This document shows positions 1-11,937 of a stretch of 64,000 nucleotides of DNA, one piece after another. Made by a program: the position numbers and the translations under genes. Numbering within the stretch: position 1 is the first letter of the stretch; the number at the start of each line of letters is the position of its first letter. Location of the stretch: contig NC_089498.1 of the NCBI RefSeq assembly GCF_036850765.1, positions 55,665,795 to 55,729,794 on the forward strand, read 5' to 3'. The notes under the pieces were generated by a model, which saw nothing but the letters and a program-made list of their open reading frames with translations, searched no databases and had not been told where the DNA came from. Source of the DNA: Saccopteryx bilineata. Its lineage: Eukaryota; Chordata; Mammalia; Chiroptera; Emballonuridae.

Positions 1-384
1 GCAATAAAAAAAAATTAGATACTGCCATTTGCGATAATATGGATGGACCCTGAGAATATACTAAGCAAAATACGTCAGAAGAAAAAAATCAAAAACCATA
101 TATTTCATTTATATGTAGAATATATAACAGAAAGCAACAAACAACTAAGTAATACAAACAAACAAAAACTTATAAACACGAACAATAGTTTGGTGGTTAC
201 CAGAGGGAAGGAGATGAGGGAGGTAGAAGAGGGTAACGGGAATTAAATATATAATTATATATGGTGATGGAAGAGAACTTGATTTCTCGTGGTGAACATA
301 CAATGTACTATACAGATAATACACCTGAAACTTATACAGTTGCATTAAATAATACCACCCCAATAAATTTAATATAATTAATAT
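1..384 (+). mobile_element. L1 3' end fragment (old)
   Basis: The segment reads like the 3' end of a mammalian L1: the GATGGACCCTGAGAATAT stretch near 42, a loosely matching 'gtggttaccagagggaaggag' region near 190, and a CACCTGAAACTTATACAG stretch near 324 followed by an A/T-rich end. It is cut by the left window edge and has no usable frame. The family-level L1 call is fairly firm; the subfamily is not determined. Confidence 0.75.
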
Positions 385-1850
385 AAAATACATTGATTCT
401 TTTAAAAATTACAGAGCACCATATGTCTGCCTTTACAATGGAATTTGAGTCAATCCCACTGGATCTGGAGAGAGAGATCCCTTACCAGATATATTCCATA
501 GAGACCTCAATGATGCATCCAATAAAATTCTCTTTTAGAGGCCACAACGCATTAACAGTGTATTATATGTTTGTATGAATTTAAAGGCCTAGAGATTGTT
601 GATACCTTGATTGTTGATTAAATATAGGCTTAATTACCAATGTTATTTTCTCTAAAAGTAAAAGTGTCACGCTTCAATCTGAAGGCAGTAGATTAGATGT
701 TCAATAAAACTAGCAAAAGACATGACTTGGAAGAAAAATTGAAACATTGAATATAGGCTTAGGAAATTTTTTGAGGTCATACATGAAAAATTTAACAATA
801 TCAATGTAAGGTCAGACAAACTATTGATTTTTATATTTATAGCAGTAGAAAAAAGCTAAAATTTCATAGTGATGTAAAAAAAGTAATTTGCCTTCTGATT
901 ATTCTTCTTATTCAACATATTTAGTAAATGGAATATGAAATACACTTCTAGGAAGACGACCCAAGATATAAAAGGCATTGAGTATGTATTTGCTTATTAT
1001 AGCATAATTTATATTAAAAATATTTAAACATAGTTACCAGTTATAGAATTATTAAATTTTCTAAGTACTGACATAAATTTCATATTAAAAGGCAATTATG
1101 AAGACTATGTAGCAAATATAAAATATAATGCAAAATATTTAATAAAAAGTAGAACACAAGTGGGTAAATACTATGTAGTTTCAGCTAAGTAAAATATGTG
1201 TATTAATATATAACTAGAAGAAGGTTTGTTCTACTGAGAACAGAATTATAGTGTTGCAATTAGGTGCCATTTTTTCTTCTAAAAATGTACTGTTTTAAAT
1301 TGTACTTTTAACAAGAAACTGGGAATCAAACTTTACACACTATAACTACATTTTAATTTTTAGTATTTAGAAAATCAATATACCAATAAGTATAAAGCAT
1401 TTTAATTGACTGTTTCCTATTGAAATAAAAATTAAATTTTAATTAATGAGAAATCATGGCCAGTCTGTAATATAGTCTTAAAATATTACTTCCTTTTGTA
1501 TACTATTGAAAAGAACTTAGTCATATAGGCATACATATATTCAAATAATGCCTAGAAGTGGAAATGTTGTAGTGTGCCCAGTTAAAATTACATTATTATG
1601 AAAGGGAAGAAAATACGTCTTAGGGGACAGAGAGCAGTTTCTCTTAAAATGAGTCCCATGCTCAAGTGCCTTATGGACACAGAGTCCCTGACACATTTAA
1701 TATAGTTCTTTTACGCTATTAATCTATACATATAAGTGTTACATACTTTATGTGATCTATTCATTGTACATTATCTATCATTGCTTTTCCATGAATATGA
1801 TAGCATACATTTTTAATTATTAATATTTTCAATAATATTTTCTTTTTTAT
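385..1850. other. Unique AT-rich DNA, nothing recognised
   Basis: No repeat family, exon-like frame or RNA gene could be recognised here. Frames are short and stop-rich on both strands. Confidence 0.5.
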
Positions 1851-2203
1851 TTTATTTATTTATTTTTTGTATTTTTCTGAAGCTGGAAATGGGGAGAGAC
1901 AGTCAGACAGACTCCCGCATGTGCCCGACCGGGATCTACCCGGCACGCCCACCAGGGGCAATGCTCTGTCCCTCCGGGGCATTGCTCTACCCCTCCGGGG
2001 CGTTGTTCTGCCGCGACCAGAGCCACTCTAGCACCTGGGGCAGAGGCCAAGGAGCCATCCCCAGCGCCTGGGCCATCTTTGCTCCAATGGAGCCTTGGCT
2101 GTGGGAGGGGAAGAGAGAGACAGAGAGGAAGGAGGGGGTGGGGGTGGAGAAGCAAATGGGCGCTTCTCCTATGTGCCCTGGCCGGGAATCGAACCCGGGT
2201 CCA
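1851..2203 (-). mobile_element. tRNA-headed SINE, type A, 5'-truncated
   Basis: Read on the minus strand it has a B-box-like GGGTTCGATTCCCGGCCAGG, then a GC-rich body with CTCCATTGGAGCAAAGATGG, the block GGGAGTCTGTCTGACTGTCT and a 3' end of CAGCTTCAGAAAAATAC plus an A/T-rich tail. The first part of the tRNA-like head (A box) is missing, so the copy is 5'-truncated. The long open frames across it are by-products of its GC-rich body. The same family is complete at 11324-11739. Confidence 0.9.
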
Positions 2204-2299
2204 TTAAATAACATTTTCAAAGCCTGCACTAAATTACATTGCAAGATATATCCAAAAATTACTTAATTCCTTAAAAAACCAATATAATGTAGAGGATAG

Positions 2300-2517
2300 G
2301 ATTCTAGTTTTTCTTTCCTGGCTCTACTATATCCATTGAGTTCTTACCGGGCAAGTCCATTATAATCTCTAATGGTAAAGAAATCACAATTATAATACTT
2401 GAAGCTACCTCATAGGTGTTTGTGAGGTAGTATTGAGACACTCAGTGTAATCTGAAACAGTGTTTGGCACATTGTGAGGATTCAGCAAATGATACCTGTT
2501 ATTATTAAGGATCGGCA
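2300..2517 (+). mobile_element. MIR SINE (ancient)
   Basis: The order of motifs follows the MIR consensus: a CTGGCTCTACTA region, a GGGCAAGTCCATTATAATCT core, ACCTCATAGGTGTTTGTGAGG, and a TGTTTGGCACATTG end with GATTCAGCAAATGATA. It is diverged, as expected for a pan-mammalian element. Confidence 0.75.
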
Positions 2518-3045
2518 GAATATAGCTGCATCACATTAATGAGAGTATGCTAGCATACATAGCTAGTTGCATTAATGAGTATTTTCTAGAATAAGATCTT
2601 ACATCACTTGATTCTAAAATCTTCAAGGTTTGCTTGTGACCAGCTCTATTTGCATGAAAATTAGATTCATATACAGTTTCAGCATATGAGTAATCTGGTT
2701 AATTGTTCTTCTGCAAAGTCTAGAATATATGTATTTATCAATAAACCTTCAATTAGATATTTTAACCAAAATATAATTTTTACTAAAAATGTTTAGTGTT
2801 TTACTATCATTTATTTCAGAAAAATGTGTGCTCTTATTGCTCCACCAATTAAAAAAGAATAAATTAGAAAAGAAGCTGAACTGTGTGTAAAAAATACACT
2901 AATTTAGAAATTCTGTTTCTCTGCTTATAAGCATGTTGATGCAGGCAACTAGCCTCTTTACTCATTTATGTAATGTAAGTGTATGATAGCTTTTTTAAAG
3001 ATTTTAAAAAATATTTCAATTAGCGTTTACTTGATCTGACAAAAT
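2518..3045. other. Unique AT-rich DNA, nothing recognised
   Basis: AT-rich sequence between MIR and SINE copies, without a recognisable repeat or coding frame. Confidence 0.45.
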
Positions 3046-3392
3046 ATGGTTTTTTGTTTGTTTGTTTGTTTTACAGAGACAGAGAGAGTCAGAGAGAGGG
3101 ACAGACAGGGTCAGACAGACAGGAACGGAGAGAGATAAGAAGTATCAATCTTTAGTTTTTCGTTTCAGTACCTTATGTTGTTCATTGATTGCTTTCTCAT
3201 TTGTGCCTTGACTGTGGGCCTTCAGCAGACCGAGTAAACCCTTGCTCGAGCCAGTGACCTTGGGTTCAAGTTGGTGAGCTTTTGCTCAAACTAGATGAGC
3301 CCGCGCTCAAGCTGGTGACCTCAGGGTCTCAAACCTGGGTCCTCTGCATCCCAGTCCGAAGCTTTATTCACTGCGCCACCGCCTGGTCAGGC
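3046..3392 (-). mobile_element. tRNA-headed SINE, type C
   Basis: On the minus strand it starts GCCTGACCAGGCGGTGGCGC, has a type-C body with repeated GCTTGAGC-like units, GCACAAATGAGAAAGCAATC, and ends in CAGAGAC/GTCTCTGT repeats and a (GTTT)n-derived tail. It directly abuts a type-B SINE at 3393, so the two lie head to tail. Confidence 0.9.
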
Positions 3393-3434
3393 TTTTTTCT
3401 TTTTTTTTTTAAAGATTTTTTTTATTCACTTTAG

Positions 3435-3470
<36 letters not shown>

Positions 3471-3593
3471 AAGAAAGGAGAGACAAGGGGAAATGAGCAG
3501 GAAGGATCAACTCCCATATGTGCCTTGAGCAAGCAAGCCCAGGGTTTTGAACCTGCGACCTCAGTGTTCCAGGTCGCCACCGTAGGCCAGGAT
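3393..3593 (-). mobile_element. tRNA-headed SINE, type B
   Basis: On the minus strand the copy carries the type-B hallmarks GAGGTCGCAGGTTC, GGCACATATGGGAGTTGATC, a long (CT)n tract and an A-rich end. The 5' head is partly degraded. It is the 3' neighbour of the type-C SINE at 3046-3392. Confidence 0.85.
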
Positions 3594-4440
3594 AGTTTCT
3601 TTTTTGATATGGCAATTAGATTGTAAATTTAAATGTGTTTAACACCTTTTAATCTTAAATGTGGTAATACAATTAATGTCAAACACAGCCTCTTTGTTAC
3701 TAAAATGGTTCCATGAAATAAAAATATATAGTTTCTAAAAAAACAATATATAATATTTCACTTGATTCACTACAAAATAAGAATAGCTATGCACATTAGT
3801 AATTTTTTCTTCAGAAATATGTGTCTAAAGACTAATCTGAGGAAAGTGGTGTAGATGAATGGATGATTAAAGCATTCTGTGAGTCTTCTTAAAACATAAA
3901 TAACAATTAGATAATTTACATGTAGTCTAATGGAGGAATTGTTAAATCCATATAACTTTAATATGAAGATAGACTTTTTATTAACAATGAGAAAAATAAA
4001 TTTCTCTTATAAATATAGCACAAGTAAATTAAACAAGTTTGTTTTAAGAAAAAACTCAGGCTAATAATTAATTGGTACTTCATCATATAGGAAATCTTCA
4101 TATCATTTTTCCTTTGCTATTTATACATAGTCAATTAGGATTCCAGAAATATAAATATTATCTAAAAGCAGTTCTTTTGCAAATTGCAGTTTTACTATTT
4201 TCTTGTTTCATGTCATGCTTTTTTCTGCATTTAATAAGATAGGCAAACAGTGTTTAATACACAGTAATGAATATTTATTTCTTATTAATAACTTTATTTT
4301 AGAACATTTTTAAATTTATAGAATGCAAATAGAAAATAGATTTACTGTATTACTACACACTTTGCTTATATATTATTATCATCTTATATTAGTATTATAT
4401 ATTTGCTAAAATTAGTGAACTAACATTGTACACTATTATT
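3594..4440. other. Unique AT-rich DNA, nothing recognised
   Basis: No repeat family or coding signal recognised. Confidence 0.45.
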
Positions 4441-4786
4441 AACTAAAGCAGGGGTCCCCAAACTACGGCCCGCGGGCCACATGCGGCCCCCTGAAGCCAT
4501 TTATCCGGTCCCCACCACACTTCTGGAAGGGTACCTCTTTCATTGGTGGTCAGTGAGAGGAGCGTAGTTCCCATTGAAATATTGGTCAGTTTGTTGATTT
4601 AAATTTACTTGTTCTTTATTTTAAATATTGTATTTGTTCCCGTTTTGTTTTTTTACTTTAAAATAAGATATGTGCAGTATGCATAGGAATTTGTTCATAG
4701 TTTTTTTTATAGTCCGGCCCTCCAACGGTCTGAGGGATAGTGAACTGGCCCCCTGTGTAAAAAGTTTGGGGACCCCTGAACTAAAG
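4441..4786. mobile_element. Non-autonomous hAT element (OC1-like), 330 bp with 8-bp TSD
   Basis: The element proper is 4449-4778. Its ends form a 16-bp perfect terminal inverted repeat, CAGGGGTCCCCAAACT at the left and its complement at the right. The 8-bp duplication AACTAAAG lies at 4441-4448 and again at 4779-4786. CAG start, 8-bp TSD and short inverted repeats are diagnostic of the hAT superfamily. The interior (GGCCCGCGGGCCAC near the left end, CCGGCCCTCCAACGG near the right) has no transposase frame. From memory the ends resemble OposCharlie1 (OC1)-type elements; that name is unverified. Confidence 0.93.
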
Positions 4787-5084
4787 TTTATATTTTATTT
4801 GTATTTTCTGTTACACCTTAGAATCCCTCTCTGATCCTGGTTAGCACTCAGACTGCCATGTTACATTTGGTCATCATGTCTCCTGAGTTCCTCTTGCTTG
4901 TAATGTACATTTATTTTTAAGGTCCTATATTTTATATGTGTGTTCTAGACAGAAAAAAAACAACAACTTTAATATTCTCTTTTCTTATGCAAACAGATGA
5001 AAAGACATGGAAAAAATTAGTCTTCAAATTCCCAAGCTGATACACTAATACTTTTAAAACATAAAAAAATAAATTATTAATGTA
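4787..5084. other. Unique DNA, nothing recognised
   Basis: Short interval between the hAT element and a possible ancient repeat; no feature seen. Confidence 0.4.
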
Positions 5085-5470
5085 GCAAAGGCTGCTGACT
5101 GTATCTCATTTGCATTCTCTCCTTCCATGTAGTATAAGTTTTAGCAGAGCTCACAGCTATCCAGTTAGGATCTGTACTTTCTGGCCCTTTTGTAGCTACG
5201 TAAGACATTATGATTATATCAGGCAATGTGACGTGAAGGAAGGTAATGTTGAAACAGCTTCTCACCTCCAAACCCATGCTTGAGCACCTTCTTTCTCCTT
5301 TCCATGAGCTGATGAGCTCACTGCACTCAATACAGGTGGAACAAAGCTAGGATATAGAAGAGCTATGAGATTCAAGATCCCTGGAACTCCCAATGTCCTC
5401 AGGGAGCAAAGCTTATCCCACTTGCCTTATACTACTGACCACTAAGCCATTTTTAAGGAAAGAAATAAAC
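5085..5470. repeat. Possible ancient interspersed repeat, family not named
   Basis: The stretch around GCCCTTTTGTAGCTACG and the following AATGTGACGTGAAGG has the flavour of an old MER/MLT-type repeat, with higher GC than its flanks. I cannot name the family. Frames here are too short and stop-rich to argue for an exon. Confidence 0.3.
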
Positions 5471-5738
5471 TATATTACTTACTCCCTTAAATCATAAATC
5501 TCTTCATTTATCATGTATCACAACTGATACATATAAAAAAGAGTTACAAGTTCAAATTTTAAATGCACAAATAAAAATATATAAAGTATTAATCCCAAAA
5601 TTACCAAAATGAAATTTAATGCTATATCAATAGTAGTCATTTTTGAATGCTTAATTAAAAAGCTTTGAAAAACAAAGTTAATTTTAAGTAGAACCTCATA
5701 TCTAAATTTTTATAAGTGAGAAATGCTATACTTGAACT

Positions 5739-6065
5739 ATTTTTTTTAAGTGAGAGGAGGGGAGATAGTGAGACAAACTCCTCCATGTACCCTGAATGGA
5801 TCCACCCAGCAACCCCCCACCTGAGGCCTGCGTTCAAATCAACTCAGCTATTTTTAGTGCCTGAGGCTGATGCTCTCAGACAAACCAAGCCATCCTCAGT
5901 GACTGGGCAATACTTAAGCCAGTCAAACCACCGGCTGTGGGAGAAGAGGAAGGGGAGAAGGAGGGAAGCAGACAGTCCCTTCTCTTGTGTGTCCTGACTG
6001 GGACTCAACCCAGCACGTCCATAAGCCAAACTGACTCTCTATCCACTGAGCCACCAGCCAGGGCT
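5739..6065 (-). mobile_element. tRNA-headed SINE, older type-A relative
   Basis: On the minus strand it begins GCCCTGGCTGGTGGCTCAGT (tRNA-like A-box region), has TTGAGTCCCAGTCAGG as a decayed B box, a body related to type A, and ends in an A-rich tail. It is more diverged than the type-A copies at 11324 and 33475. Confidence 0.8.
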
Positions 6066-7270
6066 ACTTGAAATATTTGTTGTTTTCCTCTTATTATAAA
6101 TCTATAAACACAGATTTATTTTCAAATAGATTTCAAAACTACCTTGATTTTTCAAATGAATTGATGTCTGCATCTAAATTATTATATGCCTCAAAGTAAA
6201 AGGCACTCTTAGAAAAAGATCTTAAAGGAAGGAATACTCTTAGAAAAAAATATCTTCAAAACTGAAAAAAGAATTTTTTTGCAGCTTTCTAGCATAAGAG
6301 CCTCTTGTTACTTCATTCATTAAATGTTTACTTTTCACATATATAGCAATGTTGGAAGCATTCAGCCTTGGAATAAAGAGCATAAAAACGGAAGGGTGTA
6401 TTAGGCTGTGTATTTTCACTGTGTATTGAGGCTAAATTATTTAAATTCTTCATTGGTCTCATATTGATACTATCCCTGATGCTACCTGATGAATTATATA
6501 ACCCAGGTATCAGCTGGTGAGGACCTTCTCCTTGGAGAGTTAGTTAAAGTGAGTTTAAAAAAATATTTTTGATTCTCTATACAAAGTCTTTTCTCAAATC
6601 TACTTGTTTCTAGGAACATATAATACTGGGCCTAATGTACTTCCGTGACTTAATCTTCTACCTGCCATGTCACCACAACAGGAGTCTCAGCTCGTTTTTC
6701 TAGTTTTCAAAAGAAATTCAATTACATTTTTTGAGTTTTATCATACTTTTTAAAATCTGTAGGAACATAAATAAAATGGATCACACCATATGTTAAATGG
6801 CCTAAAGATAGCAACTGCATTGTCCCTTTAACTTCAAGTATATGCAGAGTAAGTAGCCTTTCACTGGCTTCTATATCCAATTAATGTTTCCAAATGCATG
6901 GAGATTATTAGAAAAGAGTCCTACAGTTAATAGTATCCTAAAAATTTAGAAAGTATCTAGAGCCAGATACAGTACCCTAACCTCTTCTCTGGTTAAATAC
7001 AATTAGAAGAAGCTGCAAACATAAAGGTTTTATTGGTCAGAACAATTGAATTTAAGGGAAGAGTAAGCCAAAAATATATGCTTGGTAAATAAATTAGCTA
7101 AAAACTGTGAGTGATCCAAAATATGTGGACAAAAATAATAACTCACATATTATTATTATGTTTTTAAAAATAACCCTTTAGCTACCTTGAATTCATTAGT
7201 TGAAATCTATTAAAATTCTTTACAAAATGTAGAGTATGTTATTTACTTATTTTTTGGTTTGTTTGCTTAT
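6066..7270. other. Unique AT-rich DNA, nothing recognised
   Basis: No recognisable repeat, exon or RNA gene. Confidence 0.45.
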
Positions 7271-7517
7271 TTGGTTCAATCATATTTTATTTTATTTTTT
7301 TATTATTATATTATTATTTTTAGAGAGGAGAGGGAGAGACAGAGAGAGAGAGAGGAGAAACAGAGAGAGAGAGAAGGGGGGAGGAGCTGGAAGCATCAAC
7401 TCCCATATGTGCCTTGACCAGGCAAGCCCAGGGTTTCGAACCGGCAACCTCAGCATTTCCAGGTCGACGCTTTATCCACTGAGCCACCACAGGTCAGGCC
7501 TTGGTTCAATCATATTT
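7271..7517 (-). mobile_element. tRNA-headed SINE, type B, with 17-bp TSD
   Basis: The element spans 7288-7500. On the minus strand it starts GCCTGACCTGTGGTGGCTCA, has GAAACCCTGGGCTTGCCTGG, GGCACATATGGGAGTTGATG and a long CT tract with an A/T tail. The 17-bp duplication TTGGTTCAATCATATTT is perfect on both sides (7271-7287 and 7501-7517), so the insertion is fairly recent and L1-type. Confidence 0.93.
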
Positions 7518-7621
7518 AAATGATGGAAAGAAAAAAAAGTCTTGAGGAGTCTTCTTCAGTTATGCAAATATGGGTCTTGTGAAGTCTATTTTCCTTAATG
7601 AAAATTATAACAAAAAATTAT

Positions 7622-7978
7622 GGCCCTGGCCAGATAGCCAGCTTGAGCATGAAGTTGCTAGCTGGAGTATCTTAGTATAGAATGACCTCATGGTTGCTGG
7701 CTTGAGCTGAAAGGTCGCTGGCTTAAAGCCTAAAGTTTCTGGCTTAAACTAAAGGTTACTGGCTTAAGCAAGGGGTCACTGATTTAGCTGAAGCCCCCCA
7801 GGTCAAGGCACATATGAGAAAGCAGTCAATAAACAACTAAGGTGCTGCAAGTATGAGTTGATGCTTCTCATCTCTTTCCATACTTGTCTGTCTCTCTCTC
7901 TCTTTAGCTAAAAGTAAAAAGAGATGTCTATTTAATTTTCTAAATAAAAAAGGCAACAAATAAATAAATAAATAAAAG
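7622..7978 (+). mobile_element. tRNA-headed SINE, diverged type C
   Basis: Head GGCCCTGGCCAGATAGCC is followed by many degenerate repeats of GGTTGCTGGCTTGAGC type, then AGGTCAAGGCACATATGAGA, ATCAATAAACAACTAAGG and a CT tract with an (AAAT)n tail. The body repeats are the hallmark of type C; the copy is old. Confidence 0.8.
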
Positions 7979-8375
7979 AAGAATCTTATTGGGGAAAAGA
8001 GAAGTGATTCTCAAATTGATTATTAATTAAAATCTGATGAAAACACTTTTTAAAATCCCAGTGCCCAGACTAAGATTGAAATCTGTGTATATGGAACTCA
8101 GAAACCACTATTTTTAAGAGTTCTTCAAATAATTTCAATTAAAAATAAGTTTGAAAGTTACTTTGAAATAATCCCTATTCAAAGGAAGAACTAAAGATGA
8201 GTCATTTTTGGTATGAAGTATAAAAGAAAGAGCAAACCAAATATTGGGAAAGTGAGAATAAAGAATCTGCTTTATTTGAGAAGCAAAGAAACCTGCTATA
8301 TGACCATGTGAAACAACAATTAAGAGATTGGTGAAATTATACACACATAACACAACATTATAGAGAGCAGAAAAG
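7979..8375. other. Unique DNA, nothing recognised
   Basis: No recognisable repeat or gene. Confidence 0.4.
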
Positions 8376-8512
8376 CAAATCCTGGAGGGAAAGGGGGAGG
8401 GTGTTGTGGGGAGGGAGGGAAGGGGAATGTTGTGGGGAACATGAGGGAGCATGCATTCGGGGGGACATTAGAATCTATGTAAACACAATAAGTTAAAATT
8501 AAAAAAAAAAGA
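8376..8512 (+). mobile_element. Probable L1 3' UTR fragment
   Basis: A G-rich block (GGGAAAGGGGGAGGGTGTTG and following) leads into ATCTATGTAAACACAAT and an A-rich tail. This order, G-rich 3' UTR then ATGTAAACACAAT then poly(A), is typical of mammalian L1 3' ends. No ORF2 sequence is attached. Confidence 0.5.
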
Positions 8513-9860
8513 ATAAACATCATTAAAATGTCCATACTATGCCCCCCCCCAATAAACACAATTTAAGCAACTGGATCAATAAATCTGGAATTCCAATAAG
8601 ATGTGAAAGCTAGAGACAGATTTAATGGTTGGGTTAGATAAAGTGATCTAGAGAAATTATGTGAATAGAGACAATAGGGGCGCACCACTGAGACCTGAAC
8701 CATTCCAACTTCTGGAGAGAACACAGATGAGGAAAGCTGGACATGGCAATTGAGGAGTAGACAGCATCTTATGAGAAAATACAAAAGATTTAGTAACGTA
8801 AGTATCAAAAGAAGAATTCATTTTGAAAGAGAGATAATATTTGTTTCAAACTTGATGAGCTCAAATAAATAATAAAGAGAGAAGTGATTGCTCTATTTGA
8901 CAACACAAGTATCACTGGACACCTTGACAAAAACAACTTGAAAGACAGTTCACTATAAAAAACCAAACAACATATGTGAGCAATATGTGATGAATAAAAA
9001 CAATGAAAGGGATTACTAATTGGAGGAGTGGGTGAGAAGTCAGTTCAAATAGTCATATGAGAAAGGAATTACTAGCATTTACATGAATATAGATATGAAC
9101 AATCCATCAAGCAGGGAAAGAGAAACTGCTGGTTCTAATCTAGAGGATGTGAAAAAGACATGAGTAACAGGAGATTCATTTCTAGGCAACACACCAAACA
9201 GGTGACCTTTATAATACAAGCAACGAGCAATTGATTTGTGTGTAAGTACAGCTTCTCCTTGGTCTATACTTTTGATGGTTGAAAATGAGGGAGTATAATG
9301 ACTGTCATTTTCTCAATGAAGTATAAGGTAAGATTATTACTGGGGGAATGGCAGAGAGAGAATAAAACCTGAAATTGTCATTTTGGAGATTAATAAAGCA
9401 TATTATAAAGATGGATTAAAGTACTAGGCCCCATCAAATGTCCATTTTTTATTTGTGACTTTAAAGTAAAGTGAGATTAGTCAGTATAGTGGTGGGCTAC
9501 CTCTCCAAATGCGCTCAGGTGCAGTACAATAATATCTGGGATTAATTAAGTAAGGGACTTTCTTTAAGTATGTTGCTAGGAAAACAAATATGAAAAAGTT
9601 TAGATATTTTCAAAATAGAGATTATAATTATGGTTTAGAAATTTTAAAAGAGAAGTGAGGCAAAAATAAATAATAATTAAGTACAAAAAAGATGTTCTTA
9701 TTTTTGTAATTGGGTTTTGAAGTTAATAAAAACCATAGAGCAAAGAAAATATTAATAACAATGATATGAACATAATAATTTAAATATATTAAAGTATAAA
9801 TATATTTATGTAAATAATATACTAATTTAGCATCATTCTGGTGTAAGAGAAGATCAGCAG
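8513..9860. other. Unique DNA, nothing recognised
   Basis: Contains a C9 run near 8541 but no nameable repeat, exon or RNA gene. Confidence 0.45.
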
Positions 9861-10000
9861 GCTTTAAGTAAAAAATCTAAACATACTTCTAAATAGCTCT
9901 GTGACTTTGGGCAAGGTTCTACTTTTGCTGGCTAATATTTTGTTTTCTCTTCAACAAGGATTGAACTAAAACTGAGTATCTTTGTGACCTTTGTGATTTG
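9861..10000 (+). mobile_element. MIR-like fragment
   Basis: AGCTCTGTGACTTTGGGCAA matches the MIR core 'gctgtgtgaccttgggcaa' closely, and the flanks are compatible with MIR. Only the core is clear. Confidence 0.55.
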
Positions 10001-10589
10001 AAGGACCATATGCTTTCTTTTTTCAAGGAGAATACTTTTAAAAAATGCTAAAACTTCCTACAGTATTGACAATAAAAATACTCCCGGCCATGGTATTAGA
10101 GAAACAACACACTTTTGAAGACTGGGGATGGCATTTCCTTTCTAAATGATAAAGAATGTTATTGAAGCTGCCCTCTATATCATACAAAATAGGTAGTGTA
10201 ATAAGTTACTAAACCACATTGTGTTGGATTTACAAGAAATCAAAATGGAATAAAGGAAGTGAAATATATAAGTTCTCAGTTGACATTCAAACAAAATTTT
10301 AAGAGGAATTTAACTTATGACTAAGTGATTCAGTTTATACTATGAGCCCAATATTGTGAAAAACTTTAACACTCAAAAGATGTTACAAATATTTTAATTA
10401 AAAAGCAAAACATTGGGAGAAAAATATAGTGCTTCAAACAAAATGATGATCATCAATTCAAAGGCATATCTCTTTTGATTAGAAAGTCATATACAAGCTA
10501 AAATAAACAAGGAAATATTTAATCAGAAAACTGAAAAGATGATCAGAATCATTTTCCCTTACTTTTCCCTCTAAAAATCTCCTCAGATC
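10001..10589. other. Unique AT-rich DNA, nothing recognised
   Basis: No recognisable feature. Confidence 0.4.
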
Positions 10590-10975
10590 TAGAAAACACC
10601 AGCAGCATTCAAATGGATGGACCTTGATAACATTATACGGAGTAAAATAAGTAAATCAGAAAAAAACTAAGAACTATATGAACCCATACATAGATGGGAC
10701 ATAAAAATGAGACTCAGAGACATGGACAAGAATGTGATGGTAACAGGGAGTGGGGGGTGGAGGGGTGGGGAGAAGGCGAGGAAGGAGAGAGAGGGTGTGG
10801 GGGGAGAGTAGGGGCACAACCAGATAGAAGGTGATGGAGGACGATTTCACTTTGAGTGAGGGGTATGCAGCATAAGCAAAGGTCAAAATAATCTGGAGAT
10901 GTTTTCTCGGAACATATGTACCCTGATTTATCAATGTCACTGCATTAAAATGAATAAAAAATAAGATTAAACAAT
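10590..10975 (+). mobile_element. L1 3' end, related to the two full-length copies
   Basis: The sequence follows the end of L1-b almost step by step: GGATGGACCTTGATAACATT, a run equivalent to the ORF2 C-terminus, a G-rich block at 10747-10815, AGATAGAAGGTGATGGAGGA, TTTATCAATGTCACTGCATT and an A-rich tail. It is a 5'-truncated L1 insertion of the same broad lineage. Confidence 0.9.
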
Positions 10976-11307
10976 TAAAAGTCTTTTTGAATTGTAACTA
11001 TGTGTGTAAGAAACAATACATGATTTTGGCTTATTTAAACTTGACTGATATATTAAATTCACTGATGTCATTTAGAAAAATTACATTAAAAAATATAAAT
11101 TTCAACCTATTAAAATATACTCTCAAATACTCAAAAACTTTTTTAAAGTTGATTTTACAATTAATAGATTCAGTGGCTCTTTGGATAAGTCATTAATGCA
11201 AAATAATTTCTAAGGAATATTAATAGAAAATGGATGTAGTCATTCACTTAGTAATCATGTATTAATTATATTTTACAGGTCTAACATGGTTTTATGTGAT
11301 GGAGATT
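10976..11307. other. Unique DNA, nothing recognised
   Basis: AT-rich, no recognisable feature. Confidence 0.4.
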
Positions 11308-11755
11308 AGAAAATAATATACGTGGCCCTGGCTGGTTGGCTCAGTGGTAGAGCGTCGGCCTGGCGTGTAGAAGTCCTGGGTTCAATTCCCGGCCAGGGCA
11401 CACAGGAGAAGTGCCCATCTGCTTCTCCACCCCTCCCCCTCTCCTTCCTCTCTGTCTCTCTCTTCCCCTCCCGCAGCGAGGCTCCATTGGAGCAAAGAGG
11501 GCCCGGGCGCTGGGGATGGCTCCTTGGTCTCTGCCCCAGGCACTAGAGTGGCTCTGGTCACAACAGAGTGACGTCTCAGAGGGGCAGAGCTTTGCCTCCT
11601 GGTGGGCAGAGCGTCGCCCCCTGGTGGGCGTGCTGGGTGGATCCCGGTCGGGCGCATGCGGGAGTCTGTCTGACTGTCTCTCCCGGTTTTCAGCTTCAGA
11701 AAAATACAAAAAAAAAAAAAAAAGAAAAAAAAAAAAGAAAGAAAATAATATACGT
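11308..11755 (+). mobile_element. Full-length type-A SINE with 16-bp TSD
   Basis: The element is 11324-11739. It begins GGCCCTGGCTGGTTGGCTCA, with a tRNA-like head closed by a 7-bp stem (GCCCTGG pairing with CCAGGGC), an A box around GGCTCAGTGGTAGAGC and a B box GGTTCAATTCC. The body includes CTCCATTGGAGCAAAGAGGG, the 3' part has GGGAGTCTGTCTGACTGTCT and the end is CAGCTTCAGAAAAATAC plus a long A-rich tail. The duplication AGAAAATAATATACGT is perfect at 11308-11323 and 11740-11755. The tRNA-like head is not a functional tRNA gene. Open frames through the body have no coding support. Confidence 0.96.
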
Positions 11756-11937
11756 TAGTCATTGAGAGAATAATAAGAACATACACTTTGACTCAAGAAT
11801 ATGCTTTACATGTCCAAATAAAAAGAAACAAGTAAAATCGGCTTAAAGAAATGTAGACAAATATGAGGTTTGTAATTAGTTAAGTGACTGAGGGAGTCTG
11901 GGGCGTATCATCAGCCTTCAGGACTGGTAAGGATGCT

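Noticed and set aside
11324..11400. tRNA gene at the start of type-A SINEs
   Set aside because: The head folds partly like a tRNA, but it continues into a SINE body with an A tail and TSD; the anticodon arm is not a good tRNA arm.
11341..11786. Open frames of 115-134 codons on both strands through 11.3-11.8 kb
   Set aside because: They lie within the GC-rich type-A SINE and its A tail; the same frames recur in other copies (30.8 kb, 33.5 kb) with SINE-specific breaks, so they are not genes.
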